A stretch of 64,000 bases of DNA from Pseudomonas gingeri (GCF_013385425.1 NZ_JACAQA010000009.1:227750-291749), one strand, 5' to 3'. Counted from the first letter of the stretch, positions 52,422 through 61,492 are shown. The notes: generated by a model from the letters alone, not told the origin. A program made the numbers and translations.

Positions 52422-53813
52422 TCAAGCCTGCGCCAATTCCCCATGCTCTTCAGCCTCCAGCAGCGCCTTGTCGGTCTGCTGCATCACCTGGCTGGCAATC
52501 GCCCCGGCGGTGATCGAACCGCTGACATTCAACGCCGTGCGGCCCATATCGATCAGCGGCTCGACGGAAATCAGCAACGCCACCAGTGACACCGGCAAGC
52601 CCATGGCCGGCAACACGATCAGCGCGGCAAACGTCGCCCCGCCACCGACCCCGGCCACCCCGGCCGAACTCAAGGTCACAATGGCCACCAAGGTCGCGAT
52701 CCACAGCGGATCCAGCGGGTTGATCCCCACCGTCGGTGCCACCATCACCGCCAACATTGCCGGATACAGCCCGGCACACCCGTTCTGGCCGATGGTCGCG
52801 CCGAACGAGGCGGCAAAGCTGGCAATCGACTGTGGAATCCCCAACCGGCGGGTCTGGGCTTCAATGCTCAGCGGAATGCTCGCCGCGCTGGAGCGGCTGG
52901 TGAAGGCAAAGGTCAGCACCGGCCAGATCTTGCGAAAGAAGCGCAGCGGGTTGATCCCGGCCAGGGACACCAGCAGGCCGTGGACCACAAACATCAAGCC
53001 CAGGCCGATATACGACACCACCACGAAACTGCCCAGCTTGATGATGTCCTGCAGGTTGGAACCGGCCACCACCTTGGTCATCAGCGCCAGCACGCCATAG
53101 GGCGTGAGTTTCATCACCAGGCGCACCAGACGGGTGACCCAGGCTTGCAGGGTGTCGATGGCATTCACCACCTTCCGGCCTTTCTCGGCATCATCCTTGA
53201 GCAGTTGCAGCGCGGCCACGCCCATGAACGCGGCAAAGATCACCACGCTGATGATCGAGGTCGGCTTGGCCCGGGCGAGGTCCGCGAAGGGGTTCTGCGG
53301 GATGAACGAAAGCAGCAACTGCGGCACGTTCAGGTCGGCGACCTTGCCCGCGTAATCGCTCTGGATCACTTGCAGGCGGGCCAATTCCTGGGTGCCGGCC
53401 ACCAGGCCTTCGGCGGTCAGGCCGAACAGGTTGGTCAGGCCGATACCGACCAGCGCGGCGATGGCCGTGGTGAACAGCAGTGTGCCGATGGTCAGGAAGC
53501 TGATCTTGCCCAGGGATGTGGCGTTGTGCAGGCGGGCCACGGCGCTGAGGATCGAGGCGAACACCAGCGGGATCACGATCATCTGCAGTAATTGCACATA
53601 GCCGTTGCCGACCAGGTCGAACCAGCCGATGGAGGCCTTGAGCACCGGGTTGCCGGCACCATAGATGCTGTGCAGGGCGACACCGAAGAGCACCCCCAAC
53701 ACCAGGGCGAGCAGCACTTTTTTCGCCAGGCTGAAGGTGGTACGACGGGTTTGGGCCAGGCCCAGCAGCAGGGCGAGGAACACCAGCAGGTTGAGAATCA
53801 GCGGCAGATTCAT
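52422..53813 (-). CDS. Sodium:dicarboxylate-type symporter, L-cystine (TcyP/YdjN-like)
   Basis: 463 residues with about eight membrane helices and two re-entrant loops. The DAACS family signature segments [17 protein letters not shown] and [20 protein letters not shown], plus [16 protein letters not shown], are present. The Ser-rich hairpin and NGCAG (in place of NMDGT) point to the cystine transporter branch rather than the C4-dicarboxylate branch. It imports its substrate with Na or H. Monocistronic by spacing. Confidence 0.85.
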   Translation of the reverse strand: MNLPLILNLLVFLALLLGLAQTRRTTFSLAKKVLLALVLGVLFGVALHSIYGAGNPVLKASIGWFDLVGNGYVQLLQMIVIPLVFASILSAVARLHNATSLGKISFLTIGTLLFTTAIAALVGIGLTNLFGLTAEGLVAGTQELARLQVIQSDYAGKVADLNVPQLLLSFIPQNPFADLARAKPTSIISVVIFAAFMGVAALQLLKDDAEKGRKVVNAIDTLQAWVTRLVRLVMKLTPYGVLALMTKVVAGSNLQDIIKLGSFVVVSYIGLGLMFVVHGLLVSLAGINPLRFFRKIWPVLTFAFTSRSSAASIPLSIEAQTRRLGIPQSIASFAASFGATIGQNGCAGLYPAMLAVMVAPTVGINPLDPLWIATLVAIVTLSSAGVAGVGGGATFAALIVLPAMGLPVSLVALLISVEPLIDMGRTALNVSGSITAGAIASQVMQQTDKALLEAEEHGELAQA

Positions 53814-54279
53814 TGAAGCTCCGGAAAACGATAGGTGCCAATTGCTCTGGTCGGCAATTGTGAACCGGTAAGCCTAACAGCTTGATAAATATGGATTTAA
53901 TATCGATGTGGAATGGCTTCCATCGTTTTTGGAATAAGCCGCTGGCGCTTGGGCGTGGTGACGTGACCGGAACACGGGGAAGCATGGATGAAGACTGTCA
54001 TAGACATTTGCCAGGGGCTGTTGCTGTTTGATACTAATAAATTGAAACTTGGGAAGTTCACAATCGGACTTATCTTATAAATATTAAGTATTGCTTTTCT
54101 TTTTGGGTGGCTGACGGAAGGCTTGAAGTTCGGGTGAGGACTAAATAATATTTATTTCGAGCTTTAGACCGTGTTGTGTACGGAGCAGGCCCAGGGTCGC
54201 TGCGTCTATAACGCTTTTGATTTTATAGGGATACTGTTCAGTTTTAAATGAGCTGAGTTGAGCTGGGAGGCGATAAGCT
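53814..54279. other. AT-rich intergenic region
   Basis: This 466-base gap is visibly richer in A and T than the core. I see no gene or clear hairpin pair in it. It probably holds the promoters of the symporter gene and the C58-like gene, and may mark an acquired segment. No Hrp-box-like motif was found. Confidence 0.4.
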
Positions 54280-54918
54280 GTGGGTGTTTCGAATGTGTTC
54301 TTGTGTGCGGCCAAGTCTGCAGGTGCCATTAAAAAAGAAAAGTTCAGTCAAGGAAAACTGATCAGGGCCGAGCAAAGCTCAATTATCCGCCAAGGTATTT
54401 GTGGCGGGATAAGCATGATTTTTTTGGGGCTCTATGCCAAGCATGGGCTGCGTAGCTTGACGGATGCAAAATCATATAGTTGGTCGGCTTTATTAGAATT
54501 TGGGCTCAAGATTCAAAACGGATTGGCGGAGGTTCATGTCGATGGTGTTGGTCAGACGGCCAGCCAGGCAAGTGCTCAGGCATTGGCAATTAACTGTACT
54601 CGCTTGGGACCTGTCGTTGGCTTGAAATTTGTGAAAATGTATCCTGTCTTGACATGGCCCTGCCAGGAACGGATATCGAGAATTGTCATGTCTGAGCCGG
54701 GATATTACTTGATAGGTATTCCCGGTCATTATGTGACAGCTGTTTGCAGCCGCTCAGGTTCGACGGTTTTCTTTGATTGTAATGCGGGCGCGGCCGAGTT
54801 TAGTGGTGTCGATGGGATGATTAGAATGTTAGCGGGATACTTTAATAATAAGCAGGTGATGGATCTCTATACGGGGAGCACAAACAACGTGCATATTATG
54901 CGTTTTGATGCGATGTAA
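54280..54918 (+). CDS. YopT/AvrPphB-like (C58) cysteine peptidase, putative effector
   Basis: A 212-residue protein. A GTG start has GGGAGG nine bases upstream. A papain-like triad can be read: Cys41 in RQGICGGISMIFL, His150 in IPGHYVTAV, and Asp166 in FFDCNAG. Spacing between them (109 and 16 residues) is close to that in YopT and AvrPphB, host-targeting type III effectors. Codon use and base composition are more AT-rich than the neighbours, which suggests transfer. No signal peptide. No secretion genes or chaperone are nearby. Other papain-like families are possible. Confidence 0.6.
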   Translation: MGVSNVFLCAAKSAGAIKKEKFSQGKLIRAEQSSIIRQGICGGISMIFLGLYAKHGLRSLTDAKSYSWSALLEFGLKIQNGLAEVHVDGVGQTASQASAQALAINCTRLGPVVGLKFVKMYPVLTWPCQERISRIVMSEPGYYLIGIPGHYVTAVCSRSGSTVFFDCNAGAAEFSGVDGMIRMLAGYFNNKQVMDLYTGSTNNVHIMRFDAM

Positions 54919-54950
54919 TGAACTCATCGACGCTCCAGAAACATGCTTTC

Positions 54951-54984
54951 AAAAAGAACCGGCGCCTGGGCGCCGGTTCTTTTT
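54951..54984. terminator. Bidirectional terminator between C58-like gene and ilvD
   Basis: AAAAAGAACCGGCGCC-tggg-cgccGGTTCTTTTT type stem with A and T tracts on either side, serving both convergent genes. Confidence 0.92.
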
Positions 54985-54998
54985 GACATATATATGTC

Positions 54999-56840
54999 TT
55001 AGAGACCGTCGAGCATCGCCTTGTTGCGCACCGCGCCCTTGTCGGCACTGGTGGCGAGCAACGCGTAAGCTTTCAAGGCCGTGGTCACCTTGCGTGGACG
55101 CACTTCCACCGGCTTCCAGCCCTTCTTGTCCTGTTCGGCGCGACGTGCCGCCAGCACCTCATCACTGACCAACAGGTTGATCGAGCGATTCGGAATGTCG
55201 ATCAGCACTTTGTCGCCGTCCTGGACCAGGCCAATCGCGCCACCCGCGGCCGCTTCCGGAGAAGCATGGCCGATGGACAGGCCCGAAGTGCCGCCGGAGA
55301 AACGCCCGTCGGTCAGCAGGGCGCAGGCTTTGCCCAGGCCCTTGGACTTCAGATAGGACGTCGGGTAGAGCATTTCCTGCATGCCCGGGCCGCCTTTCGG
55401 ACCTTCGTAACGGATGATCACGATGTCGCCGGCCTGCACTTCGTCGGCGAGGATGCCGCGCACGGCGCTGTCCTGGCTTTCGAAGATCTTCGCGTTGCCT
55501 TCGAACACGTGGATCGACTCGTCGACACCGGCGGTTTTCACCACGCAGCCGTCCAGGGCGATATTGCCGTAGAGCACGGCCAGGCCGCCTTCTTTCGAAT
55601 AGGCGTGCTCGACACTGCGGATGCAGCCGTTTTCACGGTCGTCGTCGAGGGTTTCCCAACGGGTCGACTGGCTGAACGCGGTCTGGGTCGGGATACCGGC
55701 GGGGCCGGCCTTGAAGAAGGTGTGTACCGCTTCATCGCTGGTCTGGGTGATGTCCCACTTGGCGATGCCCTCGGCTAGGGTCCTGCTGTGCACGGTCGGC
55801 AGGTCGGTGTGCAGCAGGCCGCCACGGGCCAGTTCGCCGAGGATGCTGAAGATGCCGCCGGCGCGGTGCACGTCTTCCATATGGTACTTCTGGATGTTCG
55901 GCGCGACCTTGCACAGTTGCGGCACGTGCCGGGACAGGCGGTCGATATCGCGCAGGTCGAAATCGATCTCGGCTTCCTGGGCGGCGGCCAGCAGATGCAG
56001 GATGGTGTTGGTGGAACCGCCCATGGCGATGTCCAGGGTCATGGCGTTTTCGAACGCCTTGATATTGGCGATATTGCGCGGCAGCACCGAGTCATCGTTG
56101 TCGCCGTAGTAACGCTGGCACAGCTCGACGATGGTGCGGCCGGCCTGGAGGAACAGTTGCTCGCGGTCGGAGTGGGTCGCCAGGGCCGAACCGTTGCCCG
56201 GCAGGGCCAGGCCCAGGGCTTCGGTGAGGCAGTTCATCGAGTTGGCGGTGAACATGCCGGAGCACGAACCGCAGGTCGGGCAGGCGCTGCGCTCGTACTC
56301 GGCAACCTTCTCGTCAGAGGCGCTGGAGTCGGCGGCGATGACCATGGCGTCCACCAGGTCGAGACCGTGGGCGGCCAGTTTGGTCTTGCCGGCTTCCATC
56401 GGGCCGCCGGAAACGAAGATCACCGGGATGTTCAGGCGCAGGGCGGCCATCAGCATGCCGGGGGTGATCTTGTCGCAGTTGGAGATGCAGACGATGGCGT
56501 CGGCGCAGTGGGCGTTGACCATGTATTCGACGGAGTCGGCGATGATCTCGCGGCTCGGCAGCGAATAGAGCATGCCGTCATGGCCCATGGCGATGCCGTC
56601 ATCCACGGCGATGGTGTTGAATTCCTTGGCCACGCCGCCGGCGCGTTCGATCTCGCGGGCGACCAGTTGGCCCATGTCCTTGAGGTGGACATGGCCGGGA
56701 ACGAACTGGGTGAAGGAGTTGGCGACGGCGATGATCGGTTTCTTGAAGTCGGCGTCTTTCATCCCCGTGGCGCGCCACAGGGCGCGGGCACCGGCCATGT
56801 TGCGGCCGTGGGTGGATGTTTTCGAGCGGTAATCAGGCAT
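54999..56840 (-). CDS. ilvD: Dihydroxy-acid dehydratase
   Basis: A 613-residue protein. Fe-S cluster cysteines lie in [13 protein letters not shown] and [17 protein letters not shown]. The N-terminal [15 protein letters not shown] and the C-terminal [15 protein letters not shown] are the family signatures. It makes the 2-oxo acids before valine and isoleucine. Transcribed alone; the downstream terminator is shared. Confidence 0.97.
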   Translation of the reverse strand: MPDYRSKTSTHGRNMAGARALWRATGMKDADFKKPIIAVANSFTQFVPGHVHLKDMGQLVAREIERAGGVAKEFNTIAVDDGIAMGHDGMLYSLPSREIIADSVEYMVNAHCADAIVCISNCDKITPGMLMAALRLNIPVIFVSGGPMEAGKTKLAAHGLDLVDAMVIAADSSASDEKVAEYERSACPTCGSCSGMFTANSMNCLTEALGLALPGNGSALATHSDREQLFLQAGRTIVELCQRYYGDNDDSVLPRNIANIKAFENAMTLDIAMGGSTNTILHLLAAAQEAEIDFDLRDIDRLSRHVPQLCKVAPNIQKYHMEDVHRAGGIFSILGELARGGLLHTDLPTVHSRTLAEGIAKWDITQTSDEAVHTFFKAGPAGIPTQTAFSQSTRWETLDDDRENGCIRSVEHAYSKEGGLAVLYGNIALDGCVVKTAGVDESIHVFEGNAKIFESQDSAVRGILADEVQAGDIVIIRYEGPKGGPGMQEMLYPTSYLKSKGLGKACALLTDGRFSGGTSGLSIGHASPEAAAGGAIGLVQDGDKVLIDIPNRSINLLVSDEVLAARRAEQDKKGWKPVEVRPRKVTTALKAYALLATSADKGAVRNKAMLDGL

Positions 56841-57113
56841 GGAGCACTCCGGGCGGCTAATCAGGTATCAAATGGGGAGTGAGCTTCTATGGACCTTGGG
56901 AACACTCAGAAATGGCCGTGTGTCCGAAAGCTGCCGATAACACCACGGGATCGCCGTGCGTTTCAGCCTGAGCTCATAAACCCGCCGGGGGATGACTGGC
57001 GATGAATAAGCTGATTCTACACGGGTCGTGGACGGAAGGAATCGCGGCAAGTGTTGTGTCAGGGGTCACAACGCGTGTGGGATGACGACTGGTGGTTTCC
57101 GGATATGAATATT
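56841..57113. other. ilvD promoter region
   Basis: No gene is seen between ilvD and the REP pair at 57114. An ATG-rich, GC-moderate stretch should hold the ilvD promoter; no leader peptide with branched-chain codons was found. Confidence 0.4.
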
Positions 57114-57215
57114 CTGTAGGAGCGAGCTTGCTCGCGATGGAAGTTCGGGCACCGCGGGACACCAGGTACCCCGCGTTATCGTTGACGCCCATCGCGAGCA
57201 AGCTCGCTCCTACAG
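57114..57215. repeat. REP pair (REPIN) downstream of the RAYT gene
   Basis: An inverted pair of GTAGGAGCGAGCTTGCTCGCGATGG, with a middle part (CCCGCGTTATCGTTGACGCCC) nearly the same as at 19696. It ends 14 bases from the 3' end of the RAYT gene. Confidence 0.92.
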
Positions 57216-57229
57216 ACGGGGGCGTACTG

Positions 57230-57688
57230 TCAGAGCCATATGGCATCCCAAAGCGGATAATCGCCGATATGCTCGGCCAGTCCCGCTCGTAGCGGGTTGG
57301 CGACAATGTAACGAGCCATGGCTTTCAAGTCTTCTTCACGGCGCAGTGCCCGATCGAAGTAGCCCTTTTGCCAGAGTGGTGTCTGAAGTCCCCTGATTTT
57401 GTTGATGGCGCGGGCGCTGCGGGATTTTGTGCACTGCATCAGCCTGGGCAGGTCGCCGTTGTGCAGTTCAAGCAACCAGTGAAAATGATCCGGCATCACG
57501 ACCCAGGCCAATGATTGCGCGGCACCGGTTTGCTCGGCCTGCTTGAACTCATTCACCACCAGTCGGCCCAGGTGCCAATCCATAAAGATCGGCTGGCGAT
57601 TCAGGGTGACTGCGGTAAGAAGGTAGATGCGCCCCGGTTCCGAAAAGCGGCCGACGCGTAGTCGATGGGTGTGAGGGAAGCTGGACAT
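57230..57688 (-). CDS. REP-associated tyrosine transposase (RAYT)
   Basis: A 152-residue Y1-type transposase. The metal-binding HUH-like motif is VMPDHFHWLLEL (His-x-His) and the likely catalytic Tyr is in KGYFDRALRREED; the C-terminal ARYIVANPLRAGLAE is the family end. RAYTs cut and move REP sequences of their cognate type. It is flanked by a REP pair (57114-57215) and a single REP (57784-57808) of the same type. Length is within the usual range, so it appears intact. Confidence 0.93.
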   Translation of the reverse strand: MSSFPHTHRLRVGRFSEPGRIYLLTAVTLNRQPIFMDWHLGRLVVNEFKQAEQTGAAQSLAWVVMPDHFHWLLELHNGDLPRLMQCTKSRSARAINKIRGLQTPLWQKGYFDRALRREEDLKAMARYIVANPLRAGLAEHIGDYPLWDAIWL

Positions 57689-57783
57689 TCCGTTGTCCTC
57701 TGTGCAAGTGGAGGAACAACGTTAATGGAGGGAGGTTCGGATTGTCTTGCTGGCAGTGGGTCAGGATGTGTCCGTTGGAACGC

Positions 57784-57808
57784 ATCGCGAGCAAGCTCGG
57801 TCCTACAG
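57784..57808. repeat. Single REP upstream of the RAYT gene
   Basis: CATCGCGAGCAAGCTCGGTCCTACAG is one arm of the RAYT-cognate REP with one change (GGTCC for GCTCC). No inverse partner is seen within 300 bases on the right. Confidence 0.8.
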
Positions 57809-57830
57809 GGGGAGCGAGCTGGGTACGATC

Positions 57831-57940
57831 TTAGCTGTTAGGCAACAACCGGCAAATAATGCTCTTGATATAGCGCGTCTCCGGGATCGCCGGGTGTACC
57901 GGATGACCCGGGCCATGGCCACCGCGTTCCAGCAACAGGA
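57831..57940 (-). pseudogene. Fragment of rlmI 3' end (duplicate)
   Basis: Read on the minus strand this encodes LLLERGGHGPGHPVHPAI then PETRYIKSIICRLLPNS and a TAA stop. It matches the last ~35 codons of the intact gene at 61704-62900 (about 12 mismatches in 108 bases), then similarity ends abruptly. It is in the same orientation as the intact gene, so the two copies are direct repeats around the 3.8-kb lower-GC island. Confidence 0.85.
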
Positions 57941-58000
57941 AAAGGGTGCAACTGCCGAGGCTGGGATTATGGAGTATGAAGGATGACGACCGGGATCGTG

Positions 58001-59212
58001 TTACTCGAAAACCGGCCGCTGGTTACGTCGCTGGATTAGCGTGTTCAGGCCAAGTCCGGTCGTGCTCAATAGCAGAAAGGACAAGGCGAGTGTCGCTTCG
58101 AGTGCCACTGGGCTGAGATTGACTAGCGCACTGATCAGTCCGCCGCAAACGAAAATCAACGTGTTGCCAGCAGAGGCGCTTGCGCCAGCTTGGTCCGGGA
58201 AACACTCCATGGCTTTTGAGGTCGCAGCAGGACGAGTGATAGTGGTGCCCGCAGTACAAATGATCATCGGTATCAGCATCGTTATTGTCGACAAACCGAA
58301 GTGATGTGACAGGTAAAATAGCATCATGCCCGCGCAGAAAATAAAGCATAGGCCCACTGTGATTTGGGTGTTGGCGGTTATTTTGGTGCTTAGAAGTCCT
58401 GCGACTGCACCGCCGATGACATAAGCAGCGCCGTAGAACAACAGGGTTAGTGAGAACTCGTACTCGGAGAGTTGCAAATGCTCCATGAATATCAATGGTG
58501 AAGCAACGATGAACGAAAAGTGACAAGTAAAAACCAGCGCAGCGATTAGCCAATAGCCAAGGAACTTTATATCTGTGCAAATATGGCGATAGGATTGGAA
58601 AATTGAGCGGTGAGGGGCGCGCTCCACTATAGGGATAGGATTCTCTAGGAGCAGGTAGGCTTTGATAAATACCACCGCGGCGACTATGGTAAATATATAG
58701 AAACTGCCTGGCCAATCAAGCCGGTTCTGCAATGAGGCGCCGGCCAAGGGTGATAGCGATATGAAAATACCGCTGGCGGTAACGATGAGAATGCGTAACC
58801 GATCTCGCTCTTTGCCCTCGAATAGATCTTGGACGAGGGCTTGTGAGAGCACAAAACAGCCGCACCCGAGTGCTTGGATTAGGCGAAAAAGTAAAAACAG
58901 ACTGTATTCGTTGACTAGCGCACACCCCAGCGCCCCCAGCATGGATATCGCCATACCGGTCAGAAGGAGGTTTTTTCGGCCTATTTTGTCTGATAATGGC
59001 CCGATGAATAATTGAGAAATGGATATGCCGACGGCGAACAGGCTGATGGACAGGGCAATGTCGGCAGGGGATCGATTGAAATGAGAGGACAGTGAAGGAA
59101 CAGACGGGAGCAGCACATCGATAGGAAATACCCCTAGCAACACCATGGACAGTAAGAGCGCAATAGCCGAGATTTTCTTGTTTTTCTCTATGGTATGACT
59201 TAACTCAATCAT
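58001..59212 (-). CDS. MFS exporter, Bcr/CflA-like
   Basis: 403 residues with twelve hydrophobic segments. FIGPLSDKIGRKNLLLTG is the MFS loop 2-3 signature; SLFAVGISISQLFIGP and RLIQALGCGCFVLSQAL fit the drug-efflux Bcr/CflA branch. The start overlaps the end of the upstream N-oxygenase gene by eight bases, making it the last gene of the island operon, where it would export the product or confer self-resistance. Base composition is more AT-rich than the core. Confidence 0.85.
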   Translation of the reverse strand: MIELSHTIEKNKKISAIALLLSMVLLGVFPIDVLLPSVPSLSSHFNRSPADIALSISLFAVGISISQLFIGPLSDKIGRKNLLLTGMAISMLGALGCALVNEYSLFLLFRLIQALGCGCFVLSQALVQDLFEGKERDRLRILIVTASGIFISLSPLAGASLQNRLDWPGSFYIFTIVAAVVFIKAYLLLENPIPIVERAPHRSIFQSYRHICTDIKFLGYWLIAALVFTCHFSFIVASPLIFMEHLQLSEYEFSLTLLFYGAAYVIGGAVAGLLSTKITANTQITVGLCFIFCAGMMLFYLSHHFGLSTITMLIPMIICTAGTTITRPAATSKAMECFPDQAGASASAGNTLIFVCGGLISALVNLSPVALEATLALSFLLLSTTGLGLNTLIQRRNQRPVFE

Positions 59213-60170
59213 CGATCAGTCCCGCTTCCTTGAAAGGAAGTTTGTTATGTTTGTTGTCGAAAACACCAGCTTTTTTCATAGCAAGGAAAGTAGGCGTGGC
59301 ACCGACTCGGATGCGTTGGATAGCGGTAGACTTATTCAAGAGTGGGTAGATGATAGTACGGATTTGAGAGGTGGAGAAACCTGTGCTGAGGAGACTTTCT
59401 GTCAGCCACGGCTCATCAACTTCTGAAAAAATCAGAATGATGTTTTTCAGCAGTTCTACTGTGAGTAGCTGTTGGTTGGCTTCAAGGCGCTGCCAAAAAT
59501 AGCAGAAAGCATCTGCGAAAAATCGACTGTGTCGAGCTTCGTCTTCCAGATGCTGTCGTAGAATCTGGTATACGCTGGAAATTATGGTGTTACAGGTGAC
59601 GTTGAGTAGCTCTTTGGCAATGATTGTCTCGGATACAAAACCAATCAGGAACCATGCCAGTGGTTTGTGCTCTGTCTCGACTCTATCGATAAGGTCAAGC
59701 AAGAGAGTGATTCGTAGTGGTCTAGGACTTTGGCTCTGAATACAATAGTATTCTGAAACCTGTTTGGCTATTTCATAAGAAAAATATGCATGGTAGCCCT
59801 CATCGGTATAGAGTTGTAAGGCGGCGGACTTCATTGACTCAGGTATGTCATCTTGCAATTCCCCATGGATAATAGTTTCTACAGACCGATTGACGATTTT
59901 GTGTTCTAGTACGGTGGTGTAGTCGAGAAAATGAATCAAGTGGTTGGCTGTTAGTCTTTGCTTGAGTTTCTTGTCTGTGTTAACGGTTAATGGGTGTTGT
60001 AGATAGGGCATGAAGGTTGGAGGGAACCAGTATTTACTTTCTAGTTCAAGCTCCAGCTCTCGCTTGGAAGGAAAAAGAAAATTGCTTTTTCTTGTTCTTA
60101 CACAGGCTTTGTTATCCCAGTCTCCCAAAGTAAAGAGGGGCGAGTTGGCCATGGAGCTGGAAAGTGTCAT
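59205..60170 (-). CDS. AurF-like diiron N-oxygenase
   Basis: A 321-residue protein. Ligands of an AurF-type dinuclear iron site can be placed: Glu89, Glu124 and His127 (DEGYHAYF), Glu181 (VSETIIAKE), His207, Glu211 and His214 (HLEDEARH). The distances Glu89 to Glu124 (35) and His-x3-Glu-x2-His equal those of AurF (p-aminobenzoate N-oxygenase). Family members oxidise an amine to a hydroxylamine, nitroso or nitro group. ATG overlaps the SagB-like gene stop (ATGA), and GGAG lies nine bases upstream. The substrate is unknown; it may be a residue of the peptide encoded at 61326. Confidence 0.8.
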   Translation of the reverse strand: MTLSSSMANSPLFTLGDWDNKACVRTRKSNFLFPSKRELELELESKYWFPPTFMPYLQHPLTVNTDKKLKQRLTANHLIHFLDYTTVLEHKIVNRSVETIIHGELQDDIPESMKSAALQLYTDEGYHAYFSYEIAKQVSEYYCIQSQSPRPLRITLLLDLIDRVETEHKPLAWFLIGFVSETIIAKELLNVTCNTIISSVYQILRQHLEDEARHSRFFADAFCYFWQRLEANQQLLTVELLKNIILIFSEVDEPWLTESLLSTGFSTSQIRTIIYPLLNKSTAIQRIRVGATPTFLAMKKAGVFDNKHNKLPFKEAGLIDD

Positions 60171-61252
60171 TGTTGAACACTCCGTTCCTCGATCAGCGTG
60201 CGGAGTTCTTTGCACTGAGCTTCTGAATCGCCCTTTCCGCATCCCACGAAAAACAGGACTTGTTCAGGACTGTTTTCCAAATTCAGCAAATCCTCGATTC
60301 GTTCGTCAGCCATAGCGCCGGTCAGCCAGGTTTTCAGCCCGAGTGCAGTGGCGATCAGTTGGAACGTTTGGGAGATGTGACCCGTTTCGACGTAGGCCAT
60401 CCGATAGGCTCGCGAGTGCTCATATTTCCACCACAATTTGTCAAAGCGACAGGTGAGAAACACACCGAAAGGCAACGCGTTGATGAAATGCTGACCAGCC
60501 AGGAATAGACCCAGAGGTTTGGCAGGCAACGGGCTTGTGAGGCTCAATGCATGGTGGTTTGGATGATAGCGATAAATCCCGGGATCTATCCCCTTGATCC
60601 TACGAGCATAGATAAAGCCATCGCAGGCATTCAATCCACCCCCGGAAGGGCTGCTGCGTCGTGATCGTAATGTCTCGGGAATGGACTCATCTATATCCTG
60701 CTCGCGTTCTTTCAGATAACCGAGTGAGAGATAGAGTAATGTGCTGGCGTGGTTGAGGGATATTTCGTCTTCGCTGAATGATCGGCAGGTTTTTCTACTG
60801 ATCAGGCTGTGGGTCAACGACATCTTTAATGACCCTGCCGACAATGGGGGTGGCAGATGGATTAGAGGGGGTGTGGGGGGGGGCTCTGAGAGGAAGTCAG
60901 GTGCCGGCTTTTTCAATACTTCATCACAATGTGCCAGATAGTGAACTGACCACTCTTGAATATCTTGGATCTCATGTTCGTAAGGAATGTCCTTGGTGCC
61001 GATATGGAATATCTTCGACAGCTCATCCCAGTTCCAGTCAAGGGTCGTGTGTTTTGTTGCGCTAATAATTCCGGATGCGAGAAATTCTGCGTCCATCGAA
61101 GCATTGGCGTCAAATGAGTCGGGATTGTCTATGAGTTCGGTCAGACGTTTTGCATAATGAACGTTTAATTCGTACTGGGTGTGTGTTTTATAGTTCCATA
61201 CGATCTGGTGTGGTGGTCGAGCAATAATAAATAGATTCGGATTTATATGCAT
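60167..61252 (-). CDS. SagB/ThcOx-family flavin dehydrogenase
   Basis: 361 residues. Residues ~1-125 form an N-terminal domain without recognised motif; a proline-rich linker (SEPPPTPPLIHLPPPLS) leads to a nitroreductase-fold domain (~145-361) with RKTCRSF, SRRSSPSGGGLNACDGF and YRMAYVETGHISQTFQL, the FMN-site motifs of SagB/McbC/ThcOx dehydrogenases. Such enzymes oxidise azolines to azoles in ribosomal peptides. No cyclodehydratase (YcaO) gene is nearby, so the role here may differ. It follows a 23-codon gene by 73 bases. Confidence 0.82.
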   Translation of the reverse strand: MHINPNLFIIARPPHQIVWNYKTHTQYELNVHYAKRLTELIDNPDSFDANASMDAEFLASGIISATKHTTLDWNWDELSKIFHIGTKDIPYEHEIQDIQEWSVHYLAHCDEVLKKPAPDFLSEPPPTPPLIHLPPPLSAGSLKMSLTHSLISRKTCRSFSEDEISLNHASTLLYLSLGYLKEREQDIDESIPETLRSRRSSPSGGGLNACDGFIYARRIKGIDPGIYRYHPNHHALSLTSPLPAKPLGLFLAGQHFINALPFGVFLTCRFDKLWWKYEHSRAYRMAYVETGHISQTFQLIATALGLKTWLTGAMADERIEDLLNLENSPEQVLFFVGCGKGDSEAQCKELRTLIEERSVQQ

Positions 61253-61283
61253 GGTGTGCCACCTTGTTGGGGAATGCTAACAA

Positions 61284-61318
61284 GAGGGGGTCGGGCCGCC
61301 GGCACTTCCCGATCCCTC
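61284..61318 (-). terminator. Hairpin between the 23-codon gene and the dehydrogenase gene
   Basis: On the minus strand GAGGGATCGGG pairs with CCCGACCCCCTC around a ~12-base loop, without a T run. It lies just after the small gene's stop and before the SagB-like start. It is probably an attenuator or mRNA stabiliser, giving more of the small gene's mRNA than of the enzyme mRNA. Confidence 0.55.
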
Positions 61319-61325
61319 ATTGATA

Positions 61326-61397
61326 TTAGCGCTGCTTGGTTGCTGCCAAGCAATTAAGGTTGGCGATTTTTTTGGCTTCCAGATTAATTTTTTTCAT
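61326..61397 (-). CDS. 23-residue putative precursor peptide
   Basis: A 23-codon gene with a canonical GGAG eight bases before its ATG. It begins MKKINLEAKK and ends NCLAATKQR; a single Cys is at position 16. It has its own strong promoter (61465-61492) with a palindrome, and is followed by a hairpin and then the SagB-like, AurF-like and MFS genes on the same strand. Size and position resemble PqqA-type minimal ribosomal precursors, but the sequence is not like PqqA. If it is a substrate, Cys16 or the C-terminal residues are the likely modified sites. A regulatory leader peptide is the alternative. Confidence 0.6.
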   Translation of the reverse strand: MKKINLEAKKIANLNCLAATKQR

Positions 61398-61440
61398 GAG
61401 TGTTACTCCATTGAGTTGAATGGCTGATATTGCTGTCTTA

Positions 61441-61492
61441 GTCATTTGTGAAATGACTATCTCAATAGTAGTTTGGTTGTGGTTGTTGGCAA
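61441..61492 (-). promoter_or_regulatory. Promoter and operator-like palindrome of the island operon
   Basis: On the minus strand TTGCCA (61487-61492) and TACTAT (61465-61470) are 16 bases apart, each one mismatch from consensus. At the expected start point lies GTCATTT-cac-AAATGAC (61441-61457), a perfect 7-bp inverted repeat. It could be an operator. No regulator gene is in the island. The rest of 61398-61703 shows no other gene. Confidence 0.65.

Noticed and set aside
53968..54000. GGAAC sequence as an Hrp box for the C58-like gene
   Set aside because: The second half (CCACnnA at 15-16 bases) is absent and the distance to the gene is large.
54141..54329. Possible 62-codon minus-strand gene
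   Set aside because: Starts inside the C58-like gene, has no ribosome site, and no recognisable motif.
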